A DNA stretch of 64,000 nt from assembly GCA_039881045.1 (NCBI GenBank), contig JAYWVB010000009.1, forward strand, positions 558,001 to 622,000, written 5' to 3'. The stretch comes from Chaetomium olivaceum. Its lineage: Eukaryota; Ascomycota; Sordariomycetes; Sordariales; Chaetomiaceae. The notes below the pieces were generated by a model. The model was not told where the DNA came from and searched no databases. It saw only the letters and a list, made by a program, of their open reading frames with translations. Position numbers and translations under genes: made by a program. Shown piece by piece: positions 59,701 to 64,000 of this stretch; position 1 is the first letter of the stretch, and every line of letters begins with the position of its first letter.

Positions 59701-60796
59701 ATAAGTTTGGAAGGGAGGCAAGGGATAAGAAGTAGCGAGATGGTGGACTGTCTCTCGCTGGACCCTCTCAGCATATATTGTAACTATTCTCATATCGCGG
59801 GGCCGCGAAGCTGGCTGTTAGTCGATGAAGATATACTCTTTATCTAAACAGTCCCCATTAAGAAGACTCGTGTTATGCTGGGAAAAAGAAGAAGAACAGG
59901 AGAAGATAACAGAAATAAAAGAAGCAAGAAAGAAGAGGGAAAAGAAAAAGAGAAAAGTAGAGATGAAAAAGACGAAATGGAGAGAAAGGAAAACGATAAG
60001 GAAATAAAGAAAAGGATAAAAGGATGAGGATAAGGAAACAAAAAAAGGAAGAGAAGTAGGAGGGGAAGGAAAGCGAAGAAAGAGAAGGGAGGACGGGAAA
60101 GAAGAAGTGGATAAATGGAGTGATGTAATGGAAACTAAGAACAAAATTCGGAAATTTGCAACTCTAGGTGACGCACACTGCGACTACTTAGCTATGCAGC
60201 TCGACAGCGAGCAGACCAGTGGCCATGTCGTCGGCCATCACACTAGGCATGGAGAGGCTAGGAATGAGCAAGGGACCTGGCGGAATACCTATGTCGATGT
60301 AATCACCAGACATCCCAGTTTTTTGCTAGCTATAGGATGTGTTTGGGATAGTTAAGGAGGCATGGGATAATACGAGGGCAATGAAAACACCTTCCGTCGG
60401 CCCAACATCCTGCCATCGATGAGAGCCTCGCTGACTCCAGCCCGGCGCTTCTTCCAGGTGGTCATCTTTGCTAAACTCTAATTTGCCGCGCATTATCGTC
60501 TGGGCCCCTTGACAGGTGCTACCCAAACCACAACCTAGATTGCCTAGGCTGCCCTAATCTCACCTTTCATACCATGCTGTAGTCTAGAATTGAGACATTA
60601 CCTAAAGAACTCAACAGCGAAAAGGTCATTCCGGGTTAGGGTTGGGGCTGGGTAGCATATCTCAGGTGGGGGCGGGGCATCGCAAAAAGTGACAAGCCTT
60701 CCCCCCCGCGATCGGCTCTCTTTTGAGCGCCACACCCAAACCTTGACTTCAGAAACTCAAACGCACGTCACGGCAGCAGTTTTAAGACACGTCAAG
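59701..60796. other. Intergenic with long purine tract
   Basis: This is the spacer upstream of the adenylosuccinate lyase gene, dominated on its left by the A/G tract at 59878-60115. The remainder shows no gene. Confidence 0.55.
59878..60115. repeat. Near-pure polypurine tract (~240 bp)
   Basis: The plus strand is almost entirely A and G for about 240 bp, with only scattered T and C. It is not a regular tandem repeat. Confidence 0.75.
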
Positions 60797-63283
60797 ATGT
60801 CTAGTTACGATACTTACCAGGTAGTTCCAATTGATCTCGTTGAAAGGGCAAAAGAAAACGTGCTAACCCACACCTCAGACCCCTCTCGGCTCGAGATACG
60901 CCAGTAGCCAGATGTTATCCCTCTTCTCCGCACGCAATAGGGCCAGCACCTGGCGACAGCTTTGGCTTTGGCTCGCCGAGGCCGAGAAGGAGCTAGGGCT
61001 CCCTATTCCCGACGAAGCCATCGAGCAGATGCGCGCCAATCTGGTGGTTTCGGACCAGGCCTTCGACGTGGCCCGGGACTATGAGGCCAAGTTCCGCGTA
61101 TGCTCCCTCTCACCACCATTATCTTGCTCTACTAACGCTCCTATTGCACGATGTTATGGCGCACGTGACCGCGATGGGAGTTGTACGTTCCCGGCGTCCT
61201 TGAGAGAAGGTTATATACAATTTCCTGGATGGGGGAAGCTAACCAGACGGCGCTCAGGATGCCCCGGCCGCGGCAGGCCATATTCATCTGGGTGTAAGTG
61301 AGCTTTCTAGCAAGGCGTCACTAATGACCTCAACACCTCTTTAACGGTTCTTAACATGTCACAGGCGACGAGCTGCTACGGTCAGTCTCACTTTGGCGTT
61401 ACCGCTAATATTCCAAAGCTCGCTCCTTGCGTTCTACGCCTTCCCCATGTTTATCAGGGTGCTAACATGCCGCAGTCACCGACAATGCCGACTTGATTTT
61501 TGTGCAGCGTGCTCTGGACCTCATTCTCCCTAAATTGGCCAAGGTCATCCAGAACCTCCAGGAGTTTGCCCTCAAATACAAGGATATGCCCACACTAGGC
61601 TTCACCCACTACCAGCCGGTTCGTGAAAATTTCTTCAGATGCGCGCCTAGCTCTGCTAACGATTGCTATAGGCCCAGCTCATCACCGTTGGTACGACTCA
61701 CTGCACCTTTACCATGAATCCCTCTCCTGTCTAGATGCTAACTTATGGACAGGGAAACGCGCCGCGCAGTGGATTCAGGAGCTTCTCATGGATCTAGAGG
61801 ACATTGAGACCGTCCGCGAAAAGCTTCAGTTCAGGGGTGCCCAGGGTACCACTGGCTCCCAAGCAACCTTCCTCGAGCTTTTTGAGGGGGATGCCGACAA
61901 GATCGTGCGGCTCAATGAGGTAGGTGACGGCCCTTACGGCTCCTCAACGAGCGTTAACTAACGGTTCTTAGATCCTTTGCAAGAAAGCTGGATTCCCATC
62001 CACCTACGCCATTTCCACCCAGACGTACACCAGAAAGGTGGGTACCTCGTCTTGTGGCGCCTTTATGATCAACTAACACTGTAAAGGTCGACCTCCGAGT
62101 CGCCAATGCTGTCTGCGCCCTCGGTGCGACCGCTGAGCGGATTTGCTCCGATATCCGTCACCTGGCCAACCTAAAGGAGATGGAAGAGCCGTTCGAGAAG
62201 AGCCAGATCGTAAGGAGACTCAAATTCCCGCTACCAGTCGGAATCACGTACTAACTGAACCTAGGGAAGCTCGGCCATGGCCTACAAGGTGATTTCCTGT
62301 TGATGACTGTCCGGAGGAACGCTCACTAACCATACTCCAGCGCAACCCCATGAGGTCTGAACGCATCACTGCCCTTGGCCGCAAGCTTGCCCGCCTGCCC
62401 GCCAACTTCACGGCCACTTTCGAGACGCAGTGGTTTGAGAGAACGTTGGTAAAACCCCAAGCCTAGTAACTTGTGTAGAAAGCTAACGGAGATCGCAGTC
62501 TTGACGACAGTGAGTTTGTCCTGACCCAACCCTAACCCTCCCCCTTTTTGGGTTGTCAGGATTTGTTTACTGCCCCTTTTGGATGCCTCTGTTTTGATGC
62601 TGACTGCTTCAGGCGCCATCCGCCGTATGGATATCCCCGAGATGGTTTGTATCCCTTTTGCATCTGCTACTGTAAATTTACTCACAGCTTGCAGTTCCTG
62701 TTGGCCGACTCCATCCTTCTTGCATTGGATAACGTGACCAACGGTCTGGTCGTTTACCCGAATGTTATTCGGTCCCGTATTGACCAGGAACTCCCGTTCA
62801 GTATGTTATTAGGGTCCACTTTCTATGGCTGTTAATGCTAACCCAAGCAGTGGCCACCGAGTCCATCCTGATGAAACTCTCCACTCACGGTGTCTCTCGT
62901 CAAGAAGCCCACGAGGAGATCCGCGTTCTGGTATGTCAGGAAGCCAGGCTATGGTCCTCCCAGAATGCTAACAGGTGACAGTCTCACCAAGCCAGCGATG
63001 TTGTCAAGCAGCAGGGCGGCCGTAACGACCTCCTTGAGCGGGTCAAGAAGGCCGAGTTCTTCAAGGTGAGTTTGCTAAGGTAGCAGAACAAACAGTGTAC
63101 GACAAAACTAACACGGTTCTGTAGCCCGTCTGGGACGAGATCGACAGCCTGGTCGACCCCAAGCTGTTCATTGGCAACTGCCCCAAGATCGTTGAGGACT
63201 ACTGCAACGGCGAGGTGGCGGAGAAGCTGGCTAAGTACAAGGACTCGCTCGAGAAGGCCTTAACAGCACAGCTTTCGATCTGA
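60797..63283 (+). CDS. ADE13: Adenylosuccinate lyase, 18 exons
   Basis: Exons: 60797-60820, 60879-61097, 61147-61182, 61258-61293, 61365-61380, 61476-61618, 61672-61690, 61753-61919, 61972-62037, 62087-62209, 62265-62288, 62341-62444, 62499-62509, 62613-62644, 62695-62800, 62851-62930, 62982-63065, 63125-63283. These sum to 1,449 nt and 482 residues, with every phase matching. The enzyme acts twice in purine synthesis, releasing fumarate from SAICAR and from adenylosuccinate. Seen: TWRQLWLWLAEAEKELGLP, HLGATSCYVTDNADLI, GFTHYQP and the signature GSSAMAYKRNPMRSER. The intron before exon 3 ends in TG instead of AG, so that splice would fail as written. The exon count looks high for this family in this fungal group. 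Confidence 0.9.
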
Positions 63284-63493
63284 TCGACCTGAGCACTTGA
63301 TGCTTAGGGTATTTCTCCTGGGAAACAAAAAGTAGGGTCGGGGACTCACTAAAAGGGGCACGTGGAATCATCGCAAAGACATGTCGATGGTATATATCCC
63401 GAAAAGGTACTTGGGCAGGCAGGGTCAATAGAGTGGTCAGTAAAAGAGACAGCCTTTTGGCCGGAGACCCCCTTGAGCTCACGGACGGTCTCC

Positions 63494-64000
63494 CGTGAAG
63501 GCCGTGAAGGCATGCACATAAAGCCCTAACCCTCGCGTGTGCACCTCGCTTCTTTTCGCTCCGATCCATCGATTCAAGCAACAATGCAGTCAAATCCACC
63601 TGTAAAGGCACGCGGTAAGCTGAATGAGATGAAGCTTCACTGTACCCGTATTAGTGTCACTAACCTGGTCTCTTTTCCATATCTAAGCAAGTAAGTTGTT
63701 GTTGTAAGGTTGACTTTGATATTGAGATCTTACTAGCAATTACAGACTACATTTGGTTATAAAAGACTTCTGTTTTATGCAAAAAAACTCTTCTAGTTCC
63801 GCCAGAGAAGGGTACCTGTTCTTGACATGAACTTATCACACAATTCCAAGGTAAAGAAAGGTCTTCAGTTCATCTGTTCCATTATTTCTTTTAGTTTAGA
63901 CGAGACAAAAGGGGTAGCAATCATAACCTCATACTCAGAGGTTCTCAACTTCGGTCAGTCAGCCATAGGGCTTTATGTGCATGCCTTCACGGCCCTCACG
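63494..64000. mobile_element. MITE-like element with 35-bp inverted repeats
   Basis: Bases 63494-63528 and the reverse complement of 63966-64000 match at 34 of 35 positions (core GTGAAGGCATGCACATAAAG). The 507-bp span has an AT-rich interior and no transposase ORF, as in miniature inverted-repeat elements. The right repeat reaches the window end, so the true outer boundary and any target duplication cannot be seen. It begins about 210 bp after the adenylosuccinate lyase stop. Confidence 0.6.

Overview
The window is fungal nuclear DNA, most likely from a filamentous ascomycete of the class Sordariomycetes, possibly order Sordariales. This is inferred from short (about 50-70 nt) GT-AG introns with GCTAAC or CTAAC branch points, GC-rich exons, and a gene set in which a centromeric H3, a fungal GDP-mannose transporter, an ERMES subunit, and fungal C2H2 and Zn2Cys6 proteins sit side by side. 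No bacterial operons, CRISPR arrays or rRNA genes were seen.

Layout, left to right: 3-2195 a CRIB-domain protein (5' end outside the window); 4905-5562 (-) centromeric histone H3; 6542-7428 (+) Derlin; 7881-8733 (-) acireductone dioxygenase; 10697-11908 (+) short-chain dehydrogenase; 12492-13788 (+) GCN5; 14838-16186 (+) GDP-mannose transporter; 17.06-17.16 kb (-) a tRNA-like relic; 17500-18830 (-) CAAX protease RCE1; 21454-24358 (+) serine-rich membrane protein; 25753-27690 (-) MBOAT acyltransferase ALE1; 28258-29762 (-) C2H2 protein; 31606-32964 (-) MMM1; 33473-35277 (+) VPS45; 35526-37264 (-) glutathione synthetase; 38712-44153 (+) a 1,813-residue SNF2 ATPase; 45554-47542 (+) 5-aminolevulinate synthase; 49164-51889 (+) a Zn2Cys6 regulator. 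All exon boundaries were derived by hand from splice signals, reading phase and remembered family similarity.

From about 51.9 to 60 kb the character changes. There is an SF1-type helicase relic with two in-frame TAG codons and a missing C-terminal half, a set of diverged ~70-bp repeats, a cysteine-rich ORF with a C-terminal membrane helix, two unrecognised genes or relics and a long purine tract. This is the accessory part of the window. It is followed by an adenylosuccinate lyase gene split into 18 exons (60797-63283) with one defective acceptor, and by a 507-bp element bounded by 35-bp inverted repeats at the right edge.

The left and central genes are unrelated housekeeping functions: chromatin, ER quality control, secretion, lipid remodelling, heme and glutathione synthesis, methionine salvage and purine synthesis. 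They are not a pathway cluster. A feature of the whole window is that about ten conserved genes carry single-base frameshifts, mostly in homopolymer runs, while other long genes are intact. I read these mainly as sequencing or assembly indels. The affected genes are annotated as CDS with the break positions given.
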